Shown here piece by piece: positions 27,624 to 36,919 of a stretch of 64,000 nt of DNA. The notes beneath the pieces were generated by a model. It saw only the letters and a program-made list of their open reading frames with translations. It did not search any database and was not told the DNA's origin. The stretch spans positions 1 through 64,000 of the forward strand of contig CALYBQ010000003.1 in assembly GCA_944415565.1 (NCBI GenBank), written 5' to 3'. Within the stretch, counting starts at the first letter, position 1. The number at the start of each line of letters is the position of its first letter. The translations under genes were made by a program, and so were the position numbers. The stretch is from an uncultured Rikenellaceae bacterium (lineage in GTDB: Bacteria > Bacteroidota > Bacteroidia > Bacteroidales > Rikenellaceae).

Positions 27624-27974
27624 TTAAATGATGAGCCTCCGCAGCCATATAAGGTTCTCCACCGGCTGTAAGGTCCTTGAAAAAAACATATAGGATAGAA
27701 TCTGTCGCTCTATCCTACTGTTCTCGACAAACGGATTATCCACGTATTTGTGGAAATCCTTCATATCCATAGAAGATTGCACCCAATTGATCCCGGGCAA
27801 CTGAATATTCGGAGTCTGTTCGCCCGGAGACTGCGCCGCGTTCGAGACGGGCGTAAACGCAAAAGTTTTTTCGCTTGGGGAAGGCATCACTTGCGAGGCA
27901 TCGGCAACGCCCCCATACTGGAGTACCGCAAAACTCGCAATAAGCAAAACGATATATATTCTCCAATTTTTCAC
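27624..27974 (-). CDS. Small secreted protein of unknown function at the head of the nuo operon
   Basis: I do not recognise a family. Starting at a GTG (27974), it is 116 residues with a strong signal peptide (KNWRIYIVLLIASFAVL core, cleavage near VADAS at about 26-27), a Ser/Pro/Gln-rich stretch (27-60), and a C-terminal region rich in aromatics and charges. The frame is open 56 residues further upstream, but that part spans the promoter box TACCTTTG (27995-28002), 20 bases before the GTG, so I judge it noncoding. The gene runs in the nuo direction with 147 bases to nuoA and no terminator seen between. Whether it is translated and what it does are open. Confidence 0.6.
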   Translation of the reverse strand: MKNWRIYIVLLIASFAVLQYGGVADASQVMPSPSEKTFAFTPVSNAAQSPGEQTPNIQLPGINWVQSSMDMKDFHKYVDNPFVENSRIERQILSYMFFSRTLQPVENLIWLRRLII

Positions 27975-27994
27975 GCCTGCAAAGAATTTGAGTG

Positions 27995-28002
27995 CAAAGG
28001 TA
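27995..28002 (-). promoter_or_regulatory. Promoter box at the head of the nuo region
   Basis: The minus strand reads TACCTTTG (TAnnTTTG), 20 bases before the GTG at 27974. It is the only good promoter box seen upstream of nuoA. Confidence 0.6.
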
Positions 28003-28140
28003 TGATAAAAATCGGTAGGTTGTAACCTCAAATTCCTTTTAAATTTTCCTAAAACTCGTTTTCTCGCTAATAGATTATCACTCATGCGCCCGATACCCGC
28101 ATCCTCCCACTCAAACCAAACATGCAGAACCTCCACACAC

Positions 28141-28183
28141 ATAAATCGGGACGGTAGCGCTTATCATATGCGCTACCGTCCCG
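28141..28183 (-). terminator. Hairpin after the DUF4419 pseudogene
   Basis: A perfect 14-base stem, CGGGACGGTAGCGC and its inverse (28147-28160 with 28170-28183), around a 9-base loop, lies 16 bases past the stop codon at 28199. Confidence 0.75.
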
Positions 28184-28198
28184 AAATCATCTACAATA

Positions 28199-29652
28199 CT
28201 ATTTCAGAATAATTATATCCCCACCATCCACTTCCACAATACGGCCTGACTTATCCTCTACTAACAACTTGCCATTGATCTCCAACATAGTCTCAGGAAA
28301 CATCTTGTATATTTTATCATATTCGGCATCGTCTATCTTACCTTTTAGCTTCAAACAATCTATACGGATATTCTTCATCTCTTCCGGAATATATATCTTG
28401 TCGACAAACTCTATGGTAAGCTTACCTATATGCTTCGCCTCCAACAGAGCCGCCGGAACCTCTTTGACACGTATTCTCACACCCCAAGAATCATTGCTTG
28501 CATCCTCCAACTCCTTTGTTAACGCCGAGTCAGTCGAGCCCTTTTTCTTTATCATCCACCCTATCTGAGGAGTCAATGCAAACGTCTCCCTATTCTGTTC
28601 CAACCCGACAAATCCGGCCCATATCTCCAGCATAGTCTCCTTGGTTCCGCCTTTTTCGTCCATGTAAATATGCTTCATGTCCACCTTAACTATCTCTTGC
28701 GGCAACACCGAGCTACTCGATATGGTTGTAAAATTATTCCGTTTGTCATTATTAAAATATGGGAAGAATTTCAGTATCCAACCGTCCATGCGGCCTGCCT
28801 GTCCATAAGCTTTAGATGTGTGATATTTGAACATGTTACGCCAAAATGTCGTATCGACATTACCTTTAGACGCTTTCACGAATTCTTTTAACAACGGCAT
28901 TATCTCCTTCGTCCACCATTGCAAATCGTACTTCGAAATAGCCTCGGTCTTCCTGACTATCTTTTCCCAATCCTCCGTAGTGCCGAGAAGCGTTATTTCA
29001 GGAATACCGCAGCCTATAAAAATATGCACATACTCGAAATAGGACTTCATTGCATCCATTATGGTTATCTGCGAAGCGACCAGCGAGGTAGGCGTAGTGG
29101 TCGAAAAATCGGCCGTCAGGGTTTCGACAATGTCACCTTTGACATTCGCTGCAATCTGTTCGGTAAACTGGGGAAATATGTCAGCCCATTTACTGTTCGG
29201 ATTACCCGGAGAGTTCTCGCTCCTCACAACCAGCGTCATCTGCCCTCCATATTCCACGAACAAATCCCTGTATTTTTCCGGTGCGGCATTAATATGACGG
29301 GCAAAGCCCTGACTTATCAGCAGCCATATCATATCCGGCGAAAGCACGAACGGACGGTGCTCGCATAAGCCCTATACATACCGTCGACAAAAGCATGATA
29401 CCCTAAACTGACAAGACTATCGGGAGCTTCGCTTATGGCGACTATCCCCAAATCACCGTATTTTTTATTATAATCCGACACACCCATCCCTAGATCGGAC
29501 GCAATCAATCTCTCGCATAGCGTCCGATACGATGTGACAGGAAGCAAACCTTCGGGCTTCGACAGTTCTTCGACTTTAAACGTGATATCGCCATAAGACG
29601 CAAACGGAATCGCCGCCAAGAATAACAGCAGCACGGAAACGAACTTTCTCAT
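28199..29652 (-). pseudogene. DUF4419 family secreted protein, interrupted by a frameshift
   Basis: Two overlapping frames together give one DUF4419 protein of about 485 residues. The first (start 29652) has a signal peptide (about 1-19), the KVEELSKPEG segment and ends in SLGYHAFVDGMYRAYA before leaving frame; the second (28199-29347) resumes at LSPDMIWLLISQGFARHIN and runs through the remaining domain to the stop. In the family the junction reads YAEHRPFVLSPDMIW. Inserting one G near 29361-29362 (GCGAG becoming GCGGAG) restores exactly that. So a one-base deletion is the simplest reading. It may be a true inactivation, phase variation or a sequence error. Function of the family is unknown. 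The DNA is more AT-rich than its neighbours. Confidence 0.88.
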
Positions 29653-29808
29653 AAGCCACGGTTTTTATGATTTCTCCTAAGATTAATTTTATGTTCAACA
29701 AGCAACTTTCATGCGCTTTTTTAAGGCTAAACAGAACAATTACCCCAACCATAACCTGACACAAACGCCATTCATTCCTCCCTCACATACAGCAAGCTAT
29801 CTGCCTGC

Positions 29809-29846
29809 ACAAAACAAGAGAGAGGCGCGACAAACACCTCTCTCCC
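29809..29846 (-). terminator. Terminator after the cysteine synthase-like gene
   Basis: On the minus strand, GAGAGAGG pairs with CCTCTCTC and is followed by TTGTTTTGT, 38 bases past the stop codon. Confidence 0.7.
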
Positions 29847-29883
29847 CATCCGGCACACCGGAATATATTAAATTAAGCTGGCT

Positions 29884-30906
29884 CTATACACGCACGGCAG
29901 AAATGCCTAAAAGTTCGATATTCCGGGAAAGGCAACACTCCGTCACCGGCTCTTCCCTCACATAGTCCGTAGACAGGTATTTTTTGTTGTCGTCCGGCAG
30001 AACCGTCAATACCACCGTATCGTCCCCAAAACGGTTCTGAATATCCACAGCTCCGAGGAAGTTTCCTCCTGACGATATTCCTACCCCCAGACCGAGACTG
30101 CAGGCGAGCTTCTGCGCCATGATTATCGCATCTCCGTCATCGACGTGCACTATGTCGTCCACGCCGTCGAGCTGAAGTATGGACGGAATAAACTCGTCGG
30201 AGATGCCCTGTATACGGTGTTTCCCGACCTTATAACCTGTACTCAACGTCGGAGAATTGGCCGGTTCGAGCGGATGCACCGTAGCGTTCGCATTCATCTC
30301 CCTGACGTATCGTCCCATACCCATAAGCGTACCGCCTGTGCCTACCCCCGCGACGAACGCATCGGGTTTTACCCCGAACACATCGAGTTGAGCCGCCATC
30401 TCGGGGCCCGTCATATAATAATGAGCGTCGCAATTCTTCGGGTTATCGAACTGACGCGGCAGGAAAACGTGTTCCGGATCGTTTCGCTTCTCCGCCTCCG
30501 CCATTGCTATGCTGCCGAGAAAACCACCCTCTTCCGCACTCACGAGCCTTATCTCGCCTCCGAAACTGCGTATCATATCCATCCGTTCTACACTCATCCA
30601 ATCGGGCATATAAATAGTCACCTCATGTCCCAACAAGCGCCCCAAAGCGGCGAACGATATGCCTGTATTACCGCTCGTAGCTTCGACTATCCTCATTCCC
30701 GGACGCAACTCCCCCGAACGGCACGCCTCACGCAAAATATAATAGGCCATACGGTCCTTGATGCTGCCGGTATAGTTCATATACTCGGCCTTCGCGAATA
30801 TACACCTCTGACGCCCCTCGTAAGCGTAGTCTATACGCAGCAGGGGCGTATTACCTATAAGAGCCCTGACGCCCTCCAACTTCTCTAATTCGGCAGTGTT
30901 GTCCAT
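29884..30906 (-). CDS. Cysteine synthase family PLP enzyme
   Basis: A 340-residue fold-type II PLP enzyme of the cysteine synthase/cystathionine beta-synthase family. Lys50 in the [10 protein letters not shown] segment should bind PLP, and the TSGNTG loop at 77-82 and [14 protein letters not shown] phosphate-binding segment (about 190) are intact. It is a little longer than CysK, with a C-terminal extension after 310. It probably makes cysteine from an activated serine and sulfide, but related enzymes take other nucleophiles, so I give no symbol. It is monocistronic, with promoter box 30944-30951 and a terminator after it. Confidence 0.9.
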   Translation of the reverse strand: MDNTAELEKLEGVRALIGNTPLLRIDYAYEGRQRCIFAKAEYMNYTGSIKDRMAYYILREACRSGELRPGMRIVEATSGNTGISFAALGRLLGHEVTIYMPDWMSVERMDMIRSFGGEIRLVSAEEGGFLGSIAMAEAEKRNDPEHVFLPRQFDNPKNCDAHYYMTGPEMAAQLDVFGVKPDAFVAGVGTGGTLMGMGRYVREMNANATVHPLEPANSPTLSTGYKVGKHRIQGISDEFIPSILQLDGVDDIVHVDDGDAIIMAQKLACSLGLGVGISSGGNFLGAVDIQNRFGDDTVVLTVLPDDNKKYLSTDYVREEPVTECCLSRNIELLGISAVRV

Positions 30907-30943
30907 CGGATAAATCCCGTTGTTCGTTCTTCAAAAAATCCCA

Positions 30944-30951
30944 CAAATATA
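30944..30951 (-). promoter_or_regulatory. Promoter box for the cysteine synthase-like gene
   Basis: The minus strand reads TATATTTG (TAnnTTTG), 37 bases before the ATG at 30906. Confidence 0.6.
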
Positions 30952-30995
30952 CTCGTTTTTATACCGACATATCAATTCCCAAAGTTTTTTTAATG

Positions 30996-31025
30996 AAAAA
31001 GGCGAAAAGCCCCATGCTTTCCGCC
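30996..31025 (-). terminator. Terminator after the GNAT gene
   Basis: The minus strand shows GGCGGAAAG...CTTTTCGCC with a TTTTT tract, 25 bases past the stop codon at 31050. Confidence 0.65.
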
Positions 31026-31049
31026 CAAATATCATAGCCGCACCACGCA

Positions 31050-31328
31050 CTATCCCTTAACAACATCCTGCCAATCAGCATGTTTCATAAGCACTGCACG
31101 CGCAAACGGGCAAGTAGCCATCAACTTGTGCCCGCTTTCACGCGCATAATCGACAGCCCCTTTCACCAACTTGGTCCCGACACCGCTACCCTGACTCTCC
31201 GGCCTTACGTGCGTATGGTCTATTATCATTATCTTTTCCCCGGCCTTGACGTATGTCATACGTCCTTCCTCGATGCCGTCTTTTTCAATGGCGAAATATC
31301 CGCCACGTTCGTTTTCCTCGTGTTTCAT
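31050..31328 (-). CDS. Small GNAT-fold N-acetyltransferase (YidJ-like)
   Basis: A 92-residue protein of the short GNAT group (PF14542, YidJ/GTLF3B-like). The acetyl-CoA loop is visible as RPESQGSGVGTKLVKGAVDYARESG (about 50-75), with the conserved HTHV segment before it. Such short members lack most of the acceptor-binding part. The substrate is unknown. The 288 bases between it and lepA hold no gene that I can see. Confidence 0.85.
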   Translation of the reverse strand: MKHEENERGGYFAIEKDGIEEGRMTYVKAGEKIMIIDHTHVRPESQGSGVGTKLVKGAVDYARESGHKLMATCPFARAVLMKHADWQDVVKG

Positions 31329-31564
31329 AACTTTTCGTTTTGTGTTTATCTTTCATGTTTCCCGTCCAATCAGCCCCTCAAGCTGCCATTGTCGTTGTCC
31401 GCCATCACAAGCCCATTATCACAATCTCACCCGACACTCCTCGCGCCAATCGCTTTCCCATGACAACAGCCTTTCCATAACGGCTAACTGTCCATGCTTA
31501 TTGCGGACGACGTTCAACCATACAATAACTATACCCAAACTGACCGAAGACGGGGAAAACGCAC

Positions 31565-31590
31565 AAAAAAGCCCGCCAAAAGGCAGGCTG
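31565..31590 (-). terminator. Terminator after lepA
   Basis: On the minus strand AGCCTGCC pairs imperfectly with GGCGGGCT across TTTT, followed by TTTTTTGTG, 26 bases past the stop codon. Confidence 0.75.
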
Positions 31591-31616
31591 GCAGTAATTT
31601 TATGGTTAGTATCGGA

Positions 31617-33404
31617 TCAATCCATTTTGAGCACCGCGAGGAACGCCGACTGCGGGACCTCTACATTACCTATCTGGCGCATACGTTTCTTACCCTTCTT
31701 CTGTTTTTCGAGCAGTTTACGTTTTCGCGATATATCGCCGCCATAACACTTAGCCGTAACGTCCTTTCGCACGGCCTTCACCGTTTCACGGGCTATGATC
31801 TTGGCCCCTATTGCCGCTTGTATTGCGATGTCGAACTGCTGGCGTGGAATCAGCTCCTTCAACTTCTCGCACATCTTGCGTCCGAAATCATAGGCATGGT
31901 CAGCATGTATGAGCGACGAAAGCGCATCCACCGGCTCACCGTTCAACAGAATATCGAGCTTGGCGAGCCGACTCGGCTGGTATCCCGTCTGGTGATAGTC
32001 GAACGAAGCGTACCCGCGCGAGATGCTCTTCAGTTTGTCATAGAAATCGAACACTATCTCCGCCAACGGCATATCGAAATTGACCTCTACACGGTCCTGC
32101 GTGATAAAGTTCTGATTCTTCAACACTCCGCGCTTGTCGATGCAGAGTTTGATGACGTTGCCGAGAAATTCCGTCTTCGTTATTATCTGCGCGAGGATAT
32201 ACGGCTCCTCGATATGGTCTATGTAGTTAGGTTCGGGAAGGCCGGACGGGTTATGCACGTCGAGCACCTCGCCTTTCGTGGTATACACCTTATACGATAC
32301 GTTCGGCACGGTCGTGATTACGTCCATATCGAACTCCCTGTAAAGACGCTCCTGTATGATCTCCATATGCAAAAGACCGAGGAATCCGGCGCGGAAGCCG
32401 AAGCCGAGCGCCAATGAGCTCTCCGGCTCGAAAGTCAGCGAAGCATCGTTAAGCTGGAGTTTTTCCAGCGATGCCCTCAAATCTTCATACTGGTCGGCTT
32501 CGACAGGATAGAGCCCGGCAAACACCATCGGTTTCACATCCTCGAAACCTGCGATCGCCTCCCGTGCGGGATTTTCGATATGCGTTATCGTATCCCCCAC
32601 TTTGACCTCGGCCGAATTCTTGATACCCGAAATAATGTACCCCACATCGCCGGCCTTGACCTCCTGACGCTGGTCCATCTTCAGTTTCAGCACGCCTATC
32701 TCGTCGGCATCGTACTCGTGGCCCGAATTGAAAAACTTTACCTTCTCCCCCTTCTTGAGCGTCCCGTTGAATACGCGGAAATATGCTATGATGCCACGGA
32801 ACGGGTTGAATACCGAGTCGAATATGAGCGCCTGCAACGGAGCCGACTCGTCGCCTTTCGGTGCGGGAATCCTGTCAACGATAGCCTCGAGAATAGCCTC
32901 AACGCCCTCGCCGGTACGGCCCGATGCAGCCAGAATCTCGTCAGGCTCACACCCCAACAGGTCCACTATCTGCTCGCGCACCTCGTCCACCATAGCAGAA
33001 TCCATGTCGATCTTATTCATAACCGGAATTATCTCGAGGTCGTGTCCGAGTGCGAGATAAAGGTTCGATATAGTCTGGGCTTGTATACCCTGCGTTGCGT
33101 CCACTACGAGCAGCGCCCCCTCGCACGACGCTATCGCACGCGACACCTCGTACGAGAAGTCTACGTGTCCGGGAGTGTCGATAAGATTAAGTACATATTT
33201 TTCGTTACCGCGCACGTAATCCATCTGGATGGCGTGGCTTTTTATCGTTATGCCTTTCTCCCGTTCGAGGTCCATATTGTCGAGTACCTGCGCCTGTTTT
33301 TCGCGCTCCGAGATAGTATTTGTCACATCGAGCAGACGGTCGGCAAGCGTACTTTTGCCGTGGTCTATATGGGCAATTATGCAGAAATTGCGTATATTTT
33401 TCAT
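31617..33404 (-). CDS. lepA: Elongation factor 4 (back-translocating GTPase LepA)
   Basis: A 595-residue translational GTPase. The G1 loop AHIDHGKST is at 10-18, followed by the effector [12 protein letters not shown] segment, G3 DTPGHVD and G4 NKID; the later domains include the LepA-specific C-terminal domain, with [45 protein letters not shown] near the end. The start at 33404 ([12 protein letters not shown]) is canonical; 11 in-frame residues upstream are not conserved and overlap the promoter region. It remobilises stalled ribosomes or aids 30S assembly. It is monocistronic. Confidence 0.97.
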   Translation of the reverse strand: MKNIRNFCIIAHIDHGKSTLADRLLDVTNTISEREKQAQVLDNMDLEREKGITIKSHAIQMDYVRGNEKYVLNLIDTPGHVDFSYEVSRAIASCEGALLVVDATQGIQAQTISNLYLALGHDLEIIPVMNKIDMDSAMVDEVREQIVDLLGCEPDEILAASGRTGEGVEAILEAIVDRIPAPKGDESAPLQALIFDSVFNPFRGIIAYFRVFNGTLKKGEKVKFFNSGHEYDADEIGVLKLKMDQRQEVKAGDVGYIISGIKNSAEVKVGDTITHIENPAREAIAGFEDVKPMVFAGLYPVEADQYEDLRASLEKLQLNDASLTFEPESSLALGFGFRAGFLGLLHMEIIQERLYREFDMDVITTVPNVSYKVYTTKGEVLDVHNPSGLPEPNYIDHIEEPYILAQIITKTEFLGNVIKLCIDKRGVLKNQNFITQDRVEVNFDMPLAEIVFDFYDKLKSISRGYASFDYHQTGYQPSRLAKLDILLNGEPVDALSSLIHADHAYDFGRKMCEKLKELIPRQQFDIAIQAAIGAKIIARETVKAVRKDVTAKCYGGDISRKRKLLEKQKKGKKRMRQIGNVEVPQSAFLAVLKMD

Positions 33405-33704
33405 TTTGGTATAATAATGCTGTGCAAAGTTAAACAAATTACGGCGCTACACAACAGCCCAATCAACCAACTTACCCATACGGAATAATTCTTTTCGCGG
33501 CAATACAAGAAAATAATTTTAATTTTTCGTACATTGTGTAGAACAAAGCCTTTGGAATTCGACTGCGGGCAACCACTGCCATGACGGAAACGGTAATGAC
33601 TGCACCAATAAAGTATACAATTGCGAATCGCCTAAACGTCGAGCTAAATGTTTCCCAGACAACCCTCCGGGTTAATCACATGTGTATAACCAAAATTTAT
33701 TCCT
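33405..33704. other. Intergenic region between lepA and a propeller lipoprotein gene
   Basis: About 300 bases between divergent genes. It holds the lepA promoter box at 33425-33432. I see no tRNA, repeat or convincing small gene in the remainder, and no exact TAnnTTTG box directed at the plus-strand gene. Confidence 0.5.
33425..33432 (-). promoter_or_regulatory. Promoter box for lepA
   Basis: The minus strand reads TAACTTTG (TAnnTTTG), 20 bases before the ATG at 33404, which also supports that start. Confidence 0.6.
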
Positions 33705-34874
33705 ATGAATACCAAGCGAATATTTCCAATAGGATGCCTATTAGGCATACTGTTATTAGGCACACAATGTCGTGATGTCAAAACCATAGACATCCAACAA
33801 CAGGCCAGATACCATATTACGCCGTTGGAATATCCTATTATTGATTACAGCGACGTTCAAAATATAATCGACACCGTTAAAATAATCAATTTGGAGTTCA
33901 CCGAAGAGGCATTGATGTACAATATCGTCAAAATTCTGACATTGGATAACGGCGACTTCATTGTGACCGACAAGAAAAAGATATGTCATTTTTCGGCCGA
34001 CGGAAAACATATACGCAATTATGGTATGCGCGGACGAGGTCCTCAGGAACATATTGCGTTAGAAGACATCTGTATCAACAATGCCGACAACACGCTACTC
34101 ATACTCGATGCGATGAATAAGATTCTCTTCTTTTCGACAGAATCGGGTAAGTTCATAAAAGCAGTATCGGCCGATTGGGGTAAAAACGGAAATACCCACA
34201 GATTGGACGCTATCATACCTGCGGATAACGGAGGATTTTTCATAGCCTCGGCCAACACGACGTTGCTCAAACCGGGCAATGAGTTATATTGTATAACGGA
34301 ATTCGATTCCGAAGGCAAAAAAATATCGGAAGGTCTGCCCACAACCGACTTCGTGTATATGAACTCTATGACATCGCAAAGCTATGGAAACCGATATTTA
34401 ATCAAGCCCATAGATACAGGCAACATTGCGTATGAAACAGAAGGCAGCACGATCAAGCCATTGTGCTGGATAGATTTCGGGGACAAAAACGTCGAAGCCG
34501 GCGCAGCATTCATGCCTGACGGCGAAATGCTATTCTCGAAGCTTATCGAAACAAACAGCTACAAACTTCCCATGTCTTTCGCCGAAACTCCCAAGCATAT
34601 TACTTTTACAACAGCCGGTCCAAAAGGCAAAGCTTATGGATATATCTATAATAAAACTTCGGACAATGGATATTGCATAGCCTCGCCTGACCACATGACA
34701 ATTCCGATAAGTTTTTTCTGTGCAGACAGAAATTATTTTTATACAGCATTACACGTATACTCTGCGAATGGAATAGAGCAACATGCCGACCCTATCACAA
34801 GATATATAACGGAACAATACGGGGTATTGGGAGAAAACGACAACCAACGTATAATCGGAGTGAAATTCAAATAA
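33705..34874 (+). CDS. 6-bladed beta-propeller lipoprotein
   Basis: A 389-residue lipoprotein (signal about 1-21 with a GTQC lipobox, Cys22) followed by a predicted six-bladed beta-propeller of the Bacteroidota BF2992/DUF4934-like type. Marks are the VKIINLEFTEEALMYNIVKILTLDNGDFIVTDKKKICHFSADGKHIRNYGMRGRGPQEH stretch (about 58-115), with the very common GRGP-E-turn after the first blade. Such proteins are surface-exposed or periplasmic and poorly characterised. It resembles the broken gene at 44507-45725. The DNA is relatively AT-rich. A terminator follows at 34895-34935. Confidence 0.85.
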   Translation: MNTKRIFPIGCLLGILLLGTQCRDVKTIDIQQQARYHITPLEYPIIDYSDVQNIIDTVKIINLEFTEEALMYNIVKILTLDNGDFIVTDKKKICHFSADGKHIRNYGMRGRGPQEHIALEDICINNADNTLLILDAMNKILFFSTESGKFIKAVSADWGKNGNTHRLDAIIPADNGGFFIASANTTLLKPGNELYCITEFDSEGKKISEGLPTTDFVYMNSMTSQSYGNRYLIKPIDTGNIAYETEGSTIKPLCWIDFGDKNVEAGAAFMPDGEMLFSKLIETNSYKLPMSFAETPKHITFTTAGPKGKAYGYIYNKTSDNGYCIASPDHMTIPISFFCADRNYFYTALHVYSANGIEQHADPITRYITEQYGVLGENDNQRIIGVKFK

Positions 34875-34894
34875 TATCCGACGATACATTTCGA

Positions 34895-34935
34895 AACCGA
34901 TGGAGCATATTCCTGATGCTCCATCGGTTTTTTAT
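34895..34935 (+). terminator. Terminator after the propeller lipoprotein gene
   Basis: AACCGATGGAGCAT pairs with ATGCTCCATCGGTT and runs into TTTTTATT. Confidence 0.85.
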
Positions 34936-34995
34936 TAAATATCACACGTTACACACAAAAAAACAACACTAAAACTCAACTTTATTAAATATCTG

Positions 34996-35027
34996 TTTGA
35001 TTTTATTAAAAGAAATAATCATTTTTG
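34996..35027 (+). promoter_or_regulatory. Probable promoter for the DUF2089 gene
   Basis: TTTG at 34996-34999, 20 bases, then CATTTTTG at 35020-35027, which departs from TAnnTTTG in its first base only; 41 bases before the ATG. Confidence 0.4.
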
Positions 35028-35068
35028 CAACAGAAAGCTTTCTTGGTATTATTTAAACATTCAAGATT

Positions 35069-35332
35069 ATGTTACCAACACATTGTCCGAGCTGCAAGCA
35101 TCAGCTCAAAGTCAAAAGCCTCGTATGCGAGGATTGCGGGACGGAAGTAAACGGTTCTTATGCTCTCCCGCCATTGACGCTGCTGTCGCCCGAAGAACAG
35201 GATTTCATCCTGACATTCGTCCGTAAAAGCGGCAGCCTGAAAGACATGGCCGCACATCTCAAACTGAGCTACCCGACGGTCAGAAATATGTTGAACGACA
35301 TAATCGCTAAAATCGACAGCTATGAAAAGTAA
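35069..35332 (+). CDS. DUF2089 family zinc-ribbon/HTH protein
   Basis: An 87-residue protein of the DUF2089 family: an N-terminal zinc ribbon with C-x2-C...C-x2-C (CPSC and CEDC, about 7-22) and a C-terminal helix-turn-helix-like part (SGSLKDMAAHLKLSYPTVRNMLNDII). It is a likely DNA-binding regulator or anti-sigma-like factor. Its stop overlaps the start of the following membrane protein gene by 11 bases, a common pairing, so it may regulate or be controlled by that protein. A probable promoter lies at 34996-35027. Confidence 0.9.
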   Translation: MLPTHCPSCKHQLKVKSLVCEDCGTEVNGSYALPPLTLLSPEEQDFILTFVRKSGSLKDMAAHLKLSYPTVRNMLNDIIAKIDSYEK

Positions 35333-35906
35333 CTCATGGGGTAATCTACTCTTCAACCCTTTCAACCGCATCGCCGGATGGCAGGCTTTCTTCATCGGCT
35401 TGGGAATCGTCATTCTGTCCGGCATATTCGGCGGCCTCACAAACACATGGTACACCGGACTCTTCGACATGAGTACAGGCGCACTGCCATTCTGGTCGGG
35501 ATTTATGATGCTGGGAATAGACATCGCAACGATAGTAGTCGTCATGTCTCTGGCCGCATTGATCGTAGCGAAAGACTTCCGCATCATCGACATTCTCGGA
35601 ACCATGACGCTAGCCCGCGCACCGATGATCCTTCTTCCACTCCTCGAACTCTTCCTAAATGCCGACAGCGCATTCCACACTTCAGCCGACCCTACATCTT
35701 CTCCATCGGTCATCATCCTGAAAATATTGGGTTACCCCATCGTCTTGTGGCATATAGTACTAATATACAACGGACTGCGGACCTCGGCCAACCTGAACGG
35801 GGCGAAACTGATCGTTACCGCAATAATCACCATCGTCATAAGCGAAATGCTGTCGCAGTACCTCGTGAAAACGGCAATAGCCAACCTCGTCGTTCCGTAT
35901 ATATAA
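35322..35906 (+). CDS. YIP1-like integral membrane protein
   Basis: A 194-residue hydrophobic protein with about five membrane helices, beginning WGNLLFNPFNRIAGWQAFFIGLG. The arrangement, with a DUF2089 gene translationally coupled upstream, matches YIP1-family proteins of bacteria. No catalytic motif is visible. It probably transmits or buffers a membrane signal to the DUF2089 partner, though this is a guess from the pairing. A terminator at 35926-35970 ends the two-gene unit. Confidence 0.75.
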   Translation: MKSNSWGNLLFNPFNRIAGWQAFFIGLGIVILSGIFGGLTNTWYTGLFDMSTGALPFWSGFMMLGIDIATIVVVMSLAALIVAKDFRIIDILGTMTLARAPMILLPLLELFLNADSAFHTSADPTSSPSVIILKILGYPIVLWHIVLIYNGLRTSANLNGAKLIVTAIITIVISEMLSQYLVKTAIANLVVPYI

Positions 35907-35925
35907 GAACCCCACCACCATATGC

Positions 35926-35970
35926 AAGGCGATTATTTCCGACCGACCGGGATAATCGCCTTTTTTATTT
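35926..35970 (+). terminator. Terminator after the DUF2089/membrane protein pair
   Basis: AAGGCGATTAT pairs with ATAATCGCCTT and is followed by TTTTATTT. Confidence 0.85.
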
Positions 35971-35972
35971 CG

Positions 35973-35980
35973 TACATTTG
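35973..35980 (+). promoter_or_regulatory. Promoter box for the prenyltransferase gene
   Basis: TACATTTG (TAnnTTTG), 25 bases before the ATG at 36006. Confidence 0.6.
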
Positions 35981-36005
35981 CGCTCCGTAAACATTCCTCT
36001 ACAAA

Positions 36006-36866
36006 ATGGCTAAAATATCTCAATACTTCTCCCTCGTCACATTCACACACACCATCTTCGCAATGCCGTTCGCGCTGACGGGTTACATTTACGCCCTCAC
36101 AAGCACCGACACGGCTTTCGACTGGACGCTGCTCGTCAAGATCCTGCTCTGCATGGTTTTCGCACGCAACGCCGCTATGGGATTCAACCGGTGGGCCGAC
36201 CGCAAGATAGATGCGGCCAATCCGCGAACGGCAGGCAGGGAAATTCCGTCCGGCAAAATATCGCCGCGTGCGGGCCTGATATTCGTAATTATAAACTCTG
36301 CGGCATTCGTAATGACCACGGCGTTCATCAACGAACTGACACTCATACTCTCCCCCGTAGCGCTGATAGTGGCTCTGGGGTACAGCCTGACAAAGCGTTT
36401 CACCGCCCTGTCGCACATCGTACTCGGCATGGCGCTGGCCATAGCTCCCGTAGGGGCATACATATCCGTCACGGGAACGATAGCACTCATTCCGCTGATA
36501 CTTGCCGTCATGGTAATAACATGGACGTCCGGGTTCGACATACTCTACTCGCTGCAAGACGCCGAGTTCGATAGGCAGCACAAACTCCACAGTATTCCGG
36601 CAAAGTTCTCGGCACGCGGGGCTGTAGGCATCAGCATCGCACTTCACGCGGTTACGGCTGCCGCCATCATACTCGCCGGGATATATTACGGAGGGAAGAC
36701 GCTCTATTGGATAGGGGCAGCCGTGTACATAGCGATGCTCGTAGTGCAGCATTTCGTGTTCACCCCGACCAAAACCCGCCGCATAGCCTCGTCGTTCGGA
36801 CTGATCAACGGCATTACCAGTGTGAGCTATGCCATCTTCTTTATCGCCGATATGCTATTGCGGTAA
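36006..36866 (+). CDS. UbiA-family prenyltransferase, MqnP-like
   Basis: A 286-residue membrane prenyltransferase with eight or nine helices. The two Asp-rich motifs are visible: NRWADRKIDAANPRT (about 62-76) and DILYSLQDAEFDRQHKLHSIP (about 178-198). The second motif and overall pattern match the UbiA-other group (TIGR01475) that includes MqnP of the futalosine menaquinone pathway, and not typical MenA. If so, menaquinone for the Nuo complex is made by that route, but no other mqn gene is in the window. It is monocistronic, with a terminator shared with the gene on the other strand. Confidence 0.85.
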   Translation: MAKISQYFSLVTFTHTIFAMPFALTGYIYALTSTDTAFDWTLLVKILLCMVFARNAAMGFNRWADRKIDAANPRTAGREIPSGKISPRAGLIFVIINSAAFVMTTAFINELTLILSPVALIVALGYSLTKRFTALSHIVLGMALAIAPVGAYISVTGTIALIPLILAVMVITWTSGFDILYSLQDAEFDRQHKLHSIPAKFSARGAVGISIALHAVTAAAIILAGIYYGGKTLYWIGAAVYIAMLVVQHFVFTPTKTRRIASSFGLINGITSVSYAIFFIADMLLR

Positions 36867-36873
36867 AAAACAC

Positions 36874-36899
36874 GCAGCCCGGCCTTACGGACCGGGCTT
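36874..36899. terminator. Hairpin between convergent genes
   Basis: AGCCCGG pairs with CCGGGCT across about 9 bases, between the prenyltransferase and ACT-domain genes; probably bidirectional. Confidence 0.6.
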
Positions 36900-36919
36900 C
36901 GACATAATTTATGCCGAGA

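Noticed and set aside
27975-28142. Upstream extension of the small secreted protein by 56 codons
   Set aside because: It spans a promoter box and would hide the signal peptide; the GTG start is preferred.
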